Shown piece after piece: positions 23,660 to 31,684 of a DNA stretch of 64,000 nt. A program made the translations under genes and the position numbers. Source of the DNA: CAVROP01 sp050008495 (GTDB lineage Bacteria; Acidobacteriota; Terriglobia; UBA7540). The stretch spans positions 3,331 through 67,330 of the forward strand of contig JBEKMN010000015.1 of the NCBI GenBank assembly GCA_050008495.1. The letters run 5' to 3'. Positions within the stretch are counted from its first letter, which is position 1, and the number at the start of each line of letters is the position of its first letter. The notes beneath the pieces are model-generated. The model made no database searches and was not told the DNA's origin. It was given only the letters and a program-made list of their open reading frames with translations.

Positions 23660-23806
23660 TGTCATCCTGAGCGCAGCGAAGTCCGATTTCAGGTCCGATT
23701 GAGATCGGACCATCGGACCCCAGAAATCGGGGGATCTCCGCAGTTCGTCGTAAGCTTTTGCAAACGAATAATAACTGCCCAGATTCTTGGCTGCGCTCAG
23801 GATGAC
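23660..23806. repeat. TGTCATCCTGAGCG element, copy 1
   Basis: It begins TGTCATCCTGAGCGCAGCG and ends with the complement CGCTCAGGATGAC, with more inverted sequence between (e.g. GGTCCGATT...). Related copies are at 39414-39566 and 49057-49151. It fills the gap after the multicopper oxidase, together with a partial GTAGGGGC-type element near 23901-23924. Confidence 0.85.
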
Positions 23807-23933
23807 CGCACACGCTGCGATCTTTTTGCATCCAAAGGGTAGTTCAGGGCATCGTACTCAGGGTAACCAGGGCTTCGAGATTCTTGACGTAGAGCATATC
23901 GGCAACCGCGAGTGTTGCCCCTACGGGTACTCC

Positions 23934-26192
23934 ATGTTTCAGTTTTTCTTCAAATACCAACGCCTGGCAGTCGCGAGAGGCGAACTGGTTCTGCTCAGCA
24001 GTTGGCCGAGGTGGCTCCTGGCATTGCTGGTGCTGCTGGCAGCGGGCGCTTTGGCGGCGCTGATTCGCGCGCGTCTGCCGCAGGCTGCTTCGAGCGTGCG
24101 GAACTGGCGGGCAGGGGTCATCTGGCTTCTGCAATCGTGTCTGGCGGCGCTTCTGCTGATCCTGCTCTGGCGGCCCGCCCTGGTGGTTGCGCAACTCGAA
24201 CCCCAAAAGAACATCATCGCCATCGTGGTGGACGACTCGCGCAGCATGGCCACCACGGAGGACGGCGCCTCCCGCCTGGAACGCGCCATCAAAGTGATGC
24301 AAGGTGGAGTGCTGGCCGGTCTCCAGAAGCAATTCCAGACACGCTTCTATCGGCTCGACCGCGAAGCGACGCGTGTTTCGAGCCTGGAGGAATTGCGGGC
24401 CTCGGCGCCCGTAACGCACCTCGGCGCGGGATTGAAACAATTGGCGGAAGAAACCAGTGATTTGCCGATTGGGGCTGTGGTCTTGCTGAGCGATGGGTCC
24501 GACAACTCCGGCGGCGTCGATCTGGACACCATCACGGCTCTTCGCTCACGCCGGATTCCGGTCCACACCGTCGGCTTCGGGCGCCTTGCGATGGCGCAGG
24601 ACGTAGAGATTGACGACGCGACGGTTGCACCGCGCGCCTTGGCGGACTCGCGCCTGTCGGCGATTGTCCGTTTTCACCAGCACGGTTACGCAGGGCGGAA
24701 GGCTACGCTGAGCGTTCACGATGGTGCGACAGTGCTGGCAGCGCGAGAGATCACCCTCTCCGCCGACGGTGCTGCCCAAACCGAGAATTTGATGTTCAAC
24801 GCCGGCCGCGCCGGCGCCAAGGCGCTGCGCTTCTCGGTTGACCCGCTGCCCGGCGAAGAGAATCCCTCCAATAATGCCGTCACGCGACTCGTGAATGTCG
24901 AGTCGGGCCGGCGCCGCGTTCTTTATCTCGAGGGCGAGCCTCGTTGGGAATACAAGTTTATCCGCCGCGCAGAGTCCGATGACTCCATCGTGCAGCTCGT
25001 CTCGATGCTGCGTACGACTGAGAACAAAATCTATCGCCAGGGAATCGACAGTCCCAACGAACTCGCGCAGGGCTTCCCGGCCTCCGCCGAGGAGCTTTTC
25101 GCCTATCAAGGGCTGATTATCGGGTCGGTCGAAGCGGGCTACTTCACTCCTGCACAGCGCGATTTGATCGAGCAATTCGTCGATCGCCGTGGCGGCGGGC
25201 TACTGCTCCTAGGCGGCCGCTTCGCCTTGTCAGACGGAGGCTGGAGCGCGTCCAACCTTGCCGACCTTCTTCCCTCGCTTCTGCCCGCTCGGAAAGGTAC
25301 ATTTCACCGAGAAGCGGCGACCGTCGCCTTGACGCCCGTGGGCGCCGACAACGTCATCTGCCGATTGGTAGAAGACCCGGCGCGCAACCTGGCACGCTGG
25401 AAGAAACTGCCCTACCTCGAGGACTATCAGGACTCCGGCACGCCCAAACCCGGCGCGGCAGTTCTGGTGGAAATAAACGGCGGGGGACGAAAGGAGCCGC
25501 TGCTGGTTACCGAGAATTATGGGCGCGGGCGGACCGCGATCCTGGCCACGGGCGGAACGTGGCGCTGGCAGATGGCTCTGCCCTCCGGTGACCCTACGCA
25601 CGACGCCTTCTGGCAGCAACTGCTGCGCTGGCTCGTTGCCGACACACCTGGTCACGTCGTCGCGTCCGTCAGCAAGCCCATACTATTTGACGAAGGACGG
25701 GCAAAAATCTCGGCCGAGGTTCGCGGTCAGGATTTCGCGCCCGCCCCCGACGCCCTTGTTCAGGCCCACATCTCGGGACCGGGAGGCGTCAGCGCAACGC
25801 TCGATCTCGCTCCCGACCCGGCCTCGCCGGGCACGTTTCAGGGAGAGTGGAATGCCGAGCGGCCGGAATTGTACTCGGTCCTGGTGACAGCCAAGCGCGG
25901 GGACGCCGATCTCGGCAGCGACAACCTGGACTTTGAAAGGATGGACGGGGTTGCGGAGAACTTTCATCTCGAGCAGAACCGCGACCTTCTGGAAAGGCTT
26001 GCCAAACAAACCGGCGGGCGATATTGGCAGCCCGCTGAGGCTGCCCAGCTTGCCCGCGACATTCCCTACTCGGAAGCGGGAATCAGCGTCCGTCAGATTA
26101 AAGAACTGTGGAACATGCCGGCCGTTTTCATTTTGATTTTGCTCCTGCGTTGCTCGGAATGGCTGCTGCGCCGGAGGTGGGGGATCGTGTGA
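23934..26192 (+). CDS. Membrane protein with VWA and GATase-like domains
   Basis: The 752-residue protein starts at ATG 23934; upstream in-frame sequence is repeat. Two or three transmembrane segments lie in the first 90 residues (RWLLALLVLLAAGALAAL; VIWLLQSCLAALLLILLW). A von Willebrand A domain follows with the MIDAS motif DDSRS (about 99-103). The C-terminal half carries a GATase-like domain (QGLIIGSVEAGYFTPAQRDLIEQFVDRRGGGLLLLGG), and a final hydrophobic segment ends the protein. Such proteins accompany MoxR/DUF58/BatA operons. The stop overlaps a GTG start of the next gene (GTGTGA), pointing to translational coupling. Confidence 0.85.
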   Translation: MFQFFFKYQRLAVARGELVLLSSWPRWLLALLVLLAAGALAALIRARLPQAASSVRNWRAGVIWLLQSCLAALLLILLWRPALVVAQLEPQKNIIAIVVDDSRSMATTEDGASRLERAIKVMQGGVLAGLQKQFQTRFYRLDREATRVSSLEELRASAPVTHLGAGLKQLAEETSDLPIGAVVLLSDGSDNSGGVDLDTITALRSRRIPVHTVGFGRLAMAQDVEIDDATVAPRALADSRLSAIVRFHQHGYAGRKATLSVHDGATVLAAREITLSADGAAQTENLMFNAGRAGAKALRFSVDPLPGEENPSNNAVTRLVNVESGRRRVLYLEGEPRWEYKFIRRAESDDSIVQLVSMLRTTENKIYRQGIDSPNELAQGFPASAEELFAYQGLIIGSVEAGYFTPAQRDLIEQFVDRRGGGLLLLGGRFALSDGGWSASNLADLLPSLLPARKGTFHREAATVALTPVGADNVICRLVEDPARNLARWKKLPYLEDYQDSGTPKPGAAVLVEINGGGRKEPLLVTENYGRGRTAILATGGTWRWQMALPSGDPTHDAFWQQLLRWLVADTPGHVVASVSKPILFDEGRAKISAEVRGQDFAPAPDALVQAHISGPGGVSATLDLAPDPASPGTFQGEWNAERPELYSVLVTAKRGDADLGSDNLDFERMDGVAENFHLEQNRDLLERLAKQTGGRYWQPAEAAQLARDIPYSEAGISVRQIKELWNMPAVFILILLLRCSEWLLRRRWGIV

Positions 26193-27337
26193 CGAGTTCT
26201 TCAATATTGAATGATGCGGGATTGAGCAGCAGAGCCCCCTCACCCCCGGCCCCTCTCCCCCGAGGAGGCGAGGGGAGAGAGTCATTAAATTCATACCCTC
26301 TCCCCCTGGGGAGCAAGGCGAGCCGTCCATTAGATTTATGCCCTCTCCCCCTTGGGGGAGAGGGTGGCGCGGAGCGCCGGGTGAGGGGGTCCGTCTGGGC
26401 GCGCAGGTCGGCAGGATTGCCGTTGGCAATTTTGCTTATTTCCGTGCTTCCCGCCAAGAGCGCGACGTTCTACCTAACTGTCGCCGGGCTGGGCGGCGAG
26501 CCGGAGTATGAGCAGCAGTTCACAGCACTGGCAAAGGATCTGGACAAGGTGCTCAAGGCCTCCGGCGTGGACGCGCATGTCGAAACGCTGTTCGGCAAAG
26601 AGGCCACGCGGGAGCGAGTGACTGAAAAGTTCGGCGTCATCTCAAGCCAGGCTAAGCCCGACGACGAATTCGTGCTGATCCTCATCGGCCACGGCACGTT
26701 CGATGGCGTCGAATACAAGTTCAACCTCGTCGGCCCGGATGTTTCGGCCGAAGAGTTGGCGCGGCTGTGTGATCGCGTACCCGCCAAGCGGCAATTGATT
26801 GTCAACACCACCAGTGCCAGCGGCGGCGCCGTCCCCGCGCTCGAACGGCCGGGACGAGCGGTCGTCGCCGCCACCAAGTCGGGAACTGAGAAGAACGCCA
26901 CGGTCTTCTGCCGCTACTGGGTCGAGGCTCTGCACGACCCCGAGGCTGATGTCGACAAGAACGAAGCCATCAGTGCGCTGGAAGCGTTCCAGTACGCCAC
27001 ACGTAAGACCGCAGCTTACTACGAATCGGAAAAGCGCCTCGCCACCGAGCACGCCATGTTCGAGGACACGGGAAAAGGCGAGGCGGTGCGCGCGGCATCG
27101 AGCGAGGCCGGGGAAGGGTTGATGCTTTCCAGCTTCACCCTGGTTAGATTCGGCGCCGCGGAACGCGCCGCCAACGATTCCGGCAAGCGCGCCCTGCTCG
27201 CCAAGAAAGAGGAGCTTGAACGCCAGATCGATACCCTGAAGTATCAAAAGGCCGCTATGTCTGAGGAAGATTACAAGCAGCAACTCACCGCTGCGCTTCT
27301 CGAGCTGGCGCGTGTCCAGCAGGAGTTGGATAAATGA
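26189..27337 (+). CDS. Exported caspase-like (C13/C14 fold) protein lacking the catalytic Cys
   Basis: The core (roughly residues 90-260 from the GTG at 26189) shows a caspase-like pattern: FVLILIGHGTFDG with the catalytic His, then KRQLIVNTTSASGG where active enzymes have DxCxSG. The Cys position reads Ser/Thr, so it is probably a pseudoprotease. A C-terminal coiled coil (LLAKKEELERQIDTLKYQ) ends at 382. Two starts compete. GTG 26189 overlaps the upstream stop and has GGAGGTGG 8 nt before it, but its first 64 codons are repeat. GTG 26381 inside the repeat gives a good signal peptide (LPLAILLISVLPAKSA). The next gene starts in an ATGA overlap. Confidence 0.7.
   Translation: MTSSSILNDAGLSSRAPSPPAPLPRGGEGRESLNSYPLPLGSKASRPLDLCPLPLGGEGGAERRVRGSVWARRSAGLPLAILLISVLPAKSATFYLTVAGLGGEPEYEQQFTALAKDLDKVLKASGVDAHVETLFGKEATRERVTEKFGVISSQAKPDDEFVLILIGHGTFDGVEYKFNLVGPDVSAEELARLCDRVPAKRQLIVNTTSASGGAVPALERPGRAVVAATKSGTEKNATVFCRYWVEALHDPEADVDKNEAISALEAFQYATRKTAAYYESEKRLATEHAMFEDTGKGEAVRAASSEAGEGLMLSSFTLVRFGAAERAANDSGKRALLAKKEELERQIDTLKYQKAAMSEEDYKQQLTAALLELARVQQELDK
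26236..26391. repeat. CTCTCCC/GGGTGAGGGG element, copy 2, inside the 5' end of a gene
   Basis: A double element (CCCCCTCACCC..., two CCCTCTCCCC blocks, ending GCGCCGGGTGAGGGGG) covers the 5' part of the caspase-like gene. It keeps an open frame throughout and carries GGAG and a GTG that could start translation at 26381. Confidence 0.85.
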
Positions 27338-29610
27338 TCCGGGCGGCATTAGGCCGTGGGGGCGGCCCTGCCGCTCCGATTTGCGGAAAGGCCTGGCCTT
27401 TCCAGGCGGCGCAGCCGCTTTGGAGTGCGGCATTTTGGATGATGGCCGCGCTTGGTCTCAGTGTCGCGAAGGCCGCGACGCCCGACGAGTGCCGCGCGCT
27501 AACCAAGCACGGCCGTCGCGACGAAGCGCACGCGTGCTACCAATCGCTTGCGGCGCAGCGCGATCATTACCTCCGCGCCGAAGGTTACTGGGGTCTTGGA
27601 ATGTATCAGGAGGCGAACGACGAATTTCGCCAGGCGGTGGCCCAGGACGACCGCAATGCCGACTACCGCGTTCGCTGGGGCCGCCTGATGCATGAGCGCT
27701 TCAATAACGTGGAAGCGGAAAAGCTCTTTCAAGAAGCCTTGCAGCGCGACCCCAAGAACGCCCGGGCCTGTCTGGGCCTCGCACTTGTCAGTGCCGATGG
27801 GTACGACTCGAAGGCGGTGAAGTGGACCGCCCAAGCGCTCGCGTTGGACCCGCGTTTAGTGGAAGCCCACGAGCTGATGGCCAATCTCGCGCTTGAAGAT
27901 TCGAATCGGGCGGAGGCATTGAAGCAGGCTGACGCCGCCCTGCAAATATCCCCGGAAGCGCTCGACGCCATGGCCGTTCATGCGGCCGTGGAGGTCCTTG
28001 AGGACCGCTCACCTGATCCCTGGCTGGCGAAGATTCGCCAAGTCAATCCAACCTACGGAGAAGGCTGCGCGATCATTGCCCACCACTTGCTGCTGAACTA
28101 TCGTTTCGAGGATGCCGTCGCCTACTACCGAAAGGCGGTCGAATTTGATCCGAAGCTTTGGTCGGCGCGTTCTGCCCTGGGAGTCAACCTGATGCGCCTG
28201 GGAAATGAAAACGAAGCCCGCCGCCAACTCGAGCTCTGCTACGACAACGGCTTCCGGGACGCAGCAACCGTTAACACGCTTCGTTTGTTGGACAGCTACA
28301 AGAACTTTATTACCTTCAAGGATGGGGCCACGGTTCTGAGGCTGAACAAGAAGGAAGCCGAGCTGTTGCGCCCGTACTTCAATTCCCTGCTGCAGCGCGC
28401 CATGGCGACCTACGAGAAGAAATACAAAATGACGCTTCCGGGCCCCGTGCAAGTGGAAGCCTACCCCGACCACGAGGACTTCGCGGTCAGGACCATGGGG
28501 ATGCCGGGCCTGGGCGCCGAGGGAGTCACGTTTGGCGAGGTCGTCGCCATGGACAGCCCCTCCGCACGCAAGCCCGGTGATTTCCACTGGGGCGCCACGC
28601 TATGGCATGAGCTGAGCCACGTCTACATCCTTACCGCAACGCACAGCCGCGTGCCGCGCTGGTTCACTGAAGGTCTGGCCGTCCACGAAGAGGCGGACGT
28701 GTCTCCGGAATGGAGTAGCCGCGTCACGCCCGACATCCTGGTGGCCTTGCGAGATAAGAAATTGCTTCCGGTTGCGCAACTCGACCGCGGCTTCGTTCGA
28801 CCGGAATATCCCGGCCAGGTCTTGGTCTCCTACTTCCAGGCAGGCCGCATCTGCGATTACATCCAGGGCCGCTGGGGCGACGGGAAGCTGCTCGAAATGG
28901 TGCAATCGTTCGCCAATCGAAAGACTACATCCGAGACAATCCAACTGGACCTCGGCACGTCGCCGCAGGATTTCGACACGCAGTTTCAGGCGTGGCTCTA
29001 CGCGGACCTCGGCAAGACCGCCGCAGGCTTTGACGCCTGGCGGGCGGGCCTGAAGGCCCTGGCGGCCTCCGCCAAGGCCGGCGATTACGACCAGGTGCTG
29101 AAGCAAGGCGAGGAAATCCGCCGCATGTACCCACAGTATGTTGAGGACGCGAATGCTTATGAGTTCCTTGCGGACGCGCACCTTGCCAAAGGCCAGAAAC
29201 GGGCCGCCGTCGAAGCGCTGACGGAGTATGAAAAGGCCGGGGGCCTCAACCCGCAGACGCTTAAAGAGTTGGCCTCGCTGGAGGAGGACCTGGGCGAACC
29301 CAAGGACGCCGCTGCCGCGCTGGATCGGATTAACTATATTGACCCGATGGACGAGGACTTGCATCGCCGCCTCGGCAAGCTTTGGCTCACGCAGGAGAAT
29401 TATCCCGGCGCGATTCGTGAATACGGCGCGGTTGTGGCCATGCACCCGCTGGACGCCTCGTCCGCGCAGTTCAATCTGGCCCAGGCCTATTTCGCCGCCG
29501 GCCAGCGCGATAAAGCCGAAGAACACGTCTTGGCCTCGCTGGAGGCGGCGCCGGGCTACCGCCCCGCGCAGAAACTACTCTTGCAACTTCAGGATTCTAC
29601 GAAAAGGTGA
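27334..29610 (+). CDS. Exported TPR protein with peptidase-MA-like (HExxH) domain
   Basis: This 758-residue protein starts with ATG overlapping the previous stop (ATGA). Its N-terminus has an inserted repeat-like stretch (about 4-28), then a hydrophobic export signal (AAFWMMAALGLSVAKAA). Tetratricopeptide-like repeats cover about 60-330. A gluzincin domain has HELSH at about 425-429 and the downstream Glu in FTEGLAVHEE, giving a complete HExxH...E zinc site. More TPRs follow (about 600-750). It is predicted to be a periplasmic metallopeptidase on a TPR scaffold. It precedes moxR by 3 nt. Confidence 0.82.
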   Translation: MIRAALGRGGGPAAPICGKAWPFQAAQPLWSAAFWMMAALGLSVAKAATPDECRALTKHGRRDEAHACYQSLAAQRDHYLRAEGYWGLGMYQEANDEFRQAVAQDDRNADYRVRWGRLMHERFNNVEAEKLFQEALQRDPKNARACLGLALVSADGYDSKAVKWTAQALALDPRLVEAHELMANLALEDSNRAEALKQADAALQISPEALDAMAVHAAVEVLEDRSPDPWLAKIRQVNPTYGEGCAIIAHHLLLNYRFEDAVAYYRKAVEFDPKLWSARSALGVNLMRLGNENEARRQLELCYDNGFRDAATVNTLRLLDSYKNFITFKDGATVLRLNKKEAELLRPYFNSLLQRAMATYEKKYKMTLPGPVQVEAYPDHEDFAVRTMGMPGLGAEGVTFGEVVAMDSPSARKPGDFHWGATLWHELSHVYILTATHSRVPRWFTEGLAVHEEADVSPEWSSRVTPDILVALRDKKLLPVAQLDRGFVRPEYPGQVLVSYFQAGRICDYIQGRWGDGKLLEMVQSFANRKTTSETIQLDLGTSPQDFDTQFQAWLYADLGKTAAGFDAWRAGLKALAASAKAGDYDQVLKQGEEIRRMYPQYVEDANAYEFLADAHLAKGQKRAAVEALTEYEKAGGLNPQTLKELASLEEDLGEPKDAAAALDRINYIDPMDEDLHRRLGKLWLTQENYPGAIREYGAVVAMHPLDASSAQFNLAQAYFAAGQRDKAEEHVLASLEAAPGYRPAQKLLLQLQDSTKR
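27385..27403. repeat. In-frame palindrome in the TPR-peptidase N-terminus
   Basis: The perfect inverted repeat GGAAAGGCC/GGCCTTTCC with a 1-nt loop lies between the start codon and the hydrophobic signal core. It is part of a GC-rich stretch (about 27350-27425) that looks unlike flanking coding sequence. Confidence 0.55.
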
Positions 29611-29613
29611 ATC

Positions 29614-30642
29614 ATGGGGACTATCACGGAAGTACAACCTGACTTAACTCAACTCAAGAGCCGGATTGAGCGCTTTCAATCAGTGCGGGACAGCATTCTC
29701 TCCCAAGTCCGGCAAGTGATCGTCGGGCAGGAAGAAGTCCTCGACCAGATTCTCATCAGCCTCTTCGTCGGGGGGCACTGCCTGATCACCGGACTGCCCG
29801 GCACGGCCAAGACACTCATGGTCCGCACTATCGCGCGGACGCTCGGCCTGGTTTTTACGCGCATCCAGTTTACGCCCGACCTGATGCCCTCGGATATTAC
29901 CGGGACGGATATTATCGAAGAGGATCCGACCACCGGCCACCGGCGCTGGACGTTCGTCCAGGGCCCCATCTTCGGAAACATCGTTTTGGCGGATGAAATC
30001 AACCGCACGCCGCCCAAGACGCAGGCCGCACTGCTGGAAGCGATGCAGGAACTCTCCTGCACGGTGCGCGGCAACCACTATCCGTTACCGCTGCCCTTCT
30101 TCGTTCTGGCCACTCAAAACCCCATCGAACTGGAAGGGACATACCCGCTTCCCGAAGCGCAGCTTGACCGTTTTTTATTCAATACCCTGCTCGGTTATCT
30201 GAGCGCCGAGGACGAGGCCAAAGTCATTGACCTGACCACGACCACACGCGTCGCGAAAGTGGAGGCGGTGACCAACGCGGAGGAAATTCTGGAGTTTCAG
30301 GGCTTGGTGCGCATGGTGCCCATCGCGGACTCACTGGCGCGCTATGTGGTCAGCCTGGTGCGCGCCACGCGTCCCAAGAGCGGCACGGCGCCGGACTTCG
30401 TTAAGAAATACGTCAACTACGGGGCCAGCGTCCGCGCCGCGCAGTTTATCGTGCTGGCGGCCAAAGCTCGCGCCCTTGCGCACCGTCGCTACCACGTGAC
30501 CTACGAAGACGTGCGGGCGCTGGCCACGCCGGTTCTCCGGCACCGGATCCTTCTGAATTTCCATGCCGAGTCGGACCGCATTGATTCGGACGAGATTCTT
30601 CACCGCTTGCTCGAGCAGATGCCGCCTCCGGCGGGAGGATGA
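29614..30642 (+). CDS. MoxR-family AAA+ ATPase (copy 1)
   Basis: The 342-residue AAA+ protein has Walker A GLPGTAKT (60-67), Walker B LADEINR (about 125-131), sensor-1 ATQNPIELEGTYPLPEAQLDRF and a C-terminal lid domain. MoxR ATPases act as chaperones that activate or assemble VWA-domain partners in the envelope. AAAGGTGA lies 6 nt before the ATG. Its stop overlaps the start of the DUF58 gene by 4 nt, so MoxR and DUF58 are translated together. Confidence 0.95.
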   Translation: MGTITEVQPDLTQLKSRIERFQSVRDSILSQVRQVIVGQEEVLDQILISLFVGGHCLITGLPGTAKTLMVRTIARTLGLVFTRIQFTPDLMPSDITGTDIIEEDPTTGHRRWTFVQGPIFGNIVLADEINRTPPKTQAALLEAMQELSCTVRGNHYPLPLPFFVLATQNPIELEGTYPLPEAQLDRFLFNTLLGYLSAEDEAKVIDLTTTTRVAKVEAVTNAEEILEFQGLVRMVPIADSLARYVVSLVRATRPKSGTAPDFVKKYVNYGASVRAAQFIVLAAKARALAHRRYHVTYEDVRALATPVLRHRILLNFHAESDRIDSDEILHRLLEQMPPPAGG

Positions 30643-31532
30643 GCGTGCAACGATTCATCGATCCGGCGGTGCTGTCGGGCATCTCCGGATTAGACCTGAT
30701 CGCCAAGACCGTGGTGGACGGCTTCATCGCCGGACTCCATCGCTCGCCGAACTTTGGCTTCAGCCAGGAGTTTGCCGAGTACCGCGCCTACACGGCCGGA
30801 GACGACTTGCGCCACATCGACTGGAACGTTTACGCCCGCACCGAGCGCGCCTACTTAAAGCGGTATCGAGGGGAAACCAACACCTTGCTGACGGTCCTCC
30901 TCGACTCGAGCAACTCCATGAAGTACTCCTCGCACGGGGTGAGCAAGTCCGAGTACGCGCGCTTCGCGGCAGCGGCGCTGTTTTATCTCACCACCCAGAT
31001 CCAGCGCGACGCCGCGGGGTTAATCGTTTTCGACGACGAGGTCCGCAACTACATCCGGCCCTCCAATCGCCAGGGGCAATTCCACCGGCTCTTGAGCGGC
31101 CTCGAGCAGGCCGAACCCGGCGCGAAAACCGACTTCGGCAAGGCCCTCGAGCGCTTTCTCGAAGTCTTCCGCAAGCGTGGCGTGGTCATCGTTATTTCGG
31201 ACTTTTATGAGGCTTCGGAGCGGATTATCAGGGCGCTCGAGCCGTTGCGGTTCCGTGGCAATGAAGTGCTCCTGTTTCATGTCCTCGATCCCGCGGAAGT
31301 TCGCCCTCATTTTCGCGGACCCATCACCTTAATTGAAATGGAGACGCAGGAGTCGCTCGAGGTGAGCCCCGAATACGCCCGGCTCGAATACACGAAGAAG
31401 ATCGATGCGCACATCGAGTCGCTGCGCGATGGCGCCCGCGGTTCCGGGATGGACTACTTCCTTTTGGTAACAGACCGGCCGCTGGACGGCGCATTGCGAG
31501 AATACCTGGCGATCAGGCAAGGAAAGTGGTGA
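30639..31532 (+). CDS. DUF58 domain protein (copy 1, intact MIDAS)
   Basis: The 297-residue cytoplasmic protein has the DUF58 signature AEYRAYTAGDDLRHIDWNVYARTERAYLKRY (about 47-75) and a VWA-like fold with a full MIDAS DxSxS (Asp89, Ser91, Ser93). DUF58 proteins are the standard partners of MoxR ATPases. No transmembrane segment is present. It overlaps moxR by 4 nt (ATGA). Confidence 0.93.
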   Translation: MSVQRFIDPAVLSGISGLDLIAKTVVDGFIAGLHRSPNFGFSQEFAEYRAYTAGDDLRHIDWNVYARTERAYLKRYRGETNTLLTVLLDSSNSMKYSSHGVSKSEYARFAAAALFYLTTQIQRDAAGLIVFDDEVRNYIRPSNRQGQFHRLLSGLEQAEPGAKTDFGKALERFLEVFRKRGVVIVISDFYEASERIIRALEPLRFRGNEVLLFHVLDPAEVRPHFRGPITLIEMETQESLEVSPEYARLEYTKKIDAHIESLRDGARGSGMDYFLLVTDRPLDGALREYLAIRQGKW

Positions 31533-31551
31533 ATGAAGCTGCTGCGTGGCC

Positions 31552-31656
31552 GTGGTGCGGGCGTCCCGCCCGCTGTCGCGAGAGCGTCCCGCTCGCGCCA
31601 CGGTGGGATGCACGGGCAGGATTCCCGTGCCACTGCGGGCGGGACGCCCGCACCAC
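31552..31656. repeat. GTGGTGCGGGCGTC element, copy 3
   Basis: It starts GTGGTGCGGGCGTCCCGCCCGC and ends GGACGCCCGCACCAC within the 152-nt gap between the DUF58 and BatA-like genes. It interrupts an otherwise tightly spaced operon. Confidence 0.85.
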
Positions 31657-31684
31657 GACAGATATCCGGACGAGGAGACCGTGA

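Noticed and set aside
23660..23806. Insertion sequence
   Set aside because: No transposase and no target duplication were seen; it is a short non-coding dispersed repeat.
28600..29526. A 308-codon minus-strand frame opposite the TPR peptidase
   Set aside because: Antisense shadow; the plus strand carries HELSH and TPR motifs.
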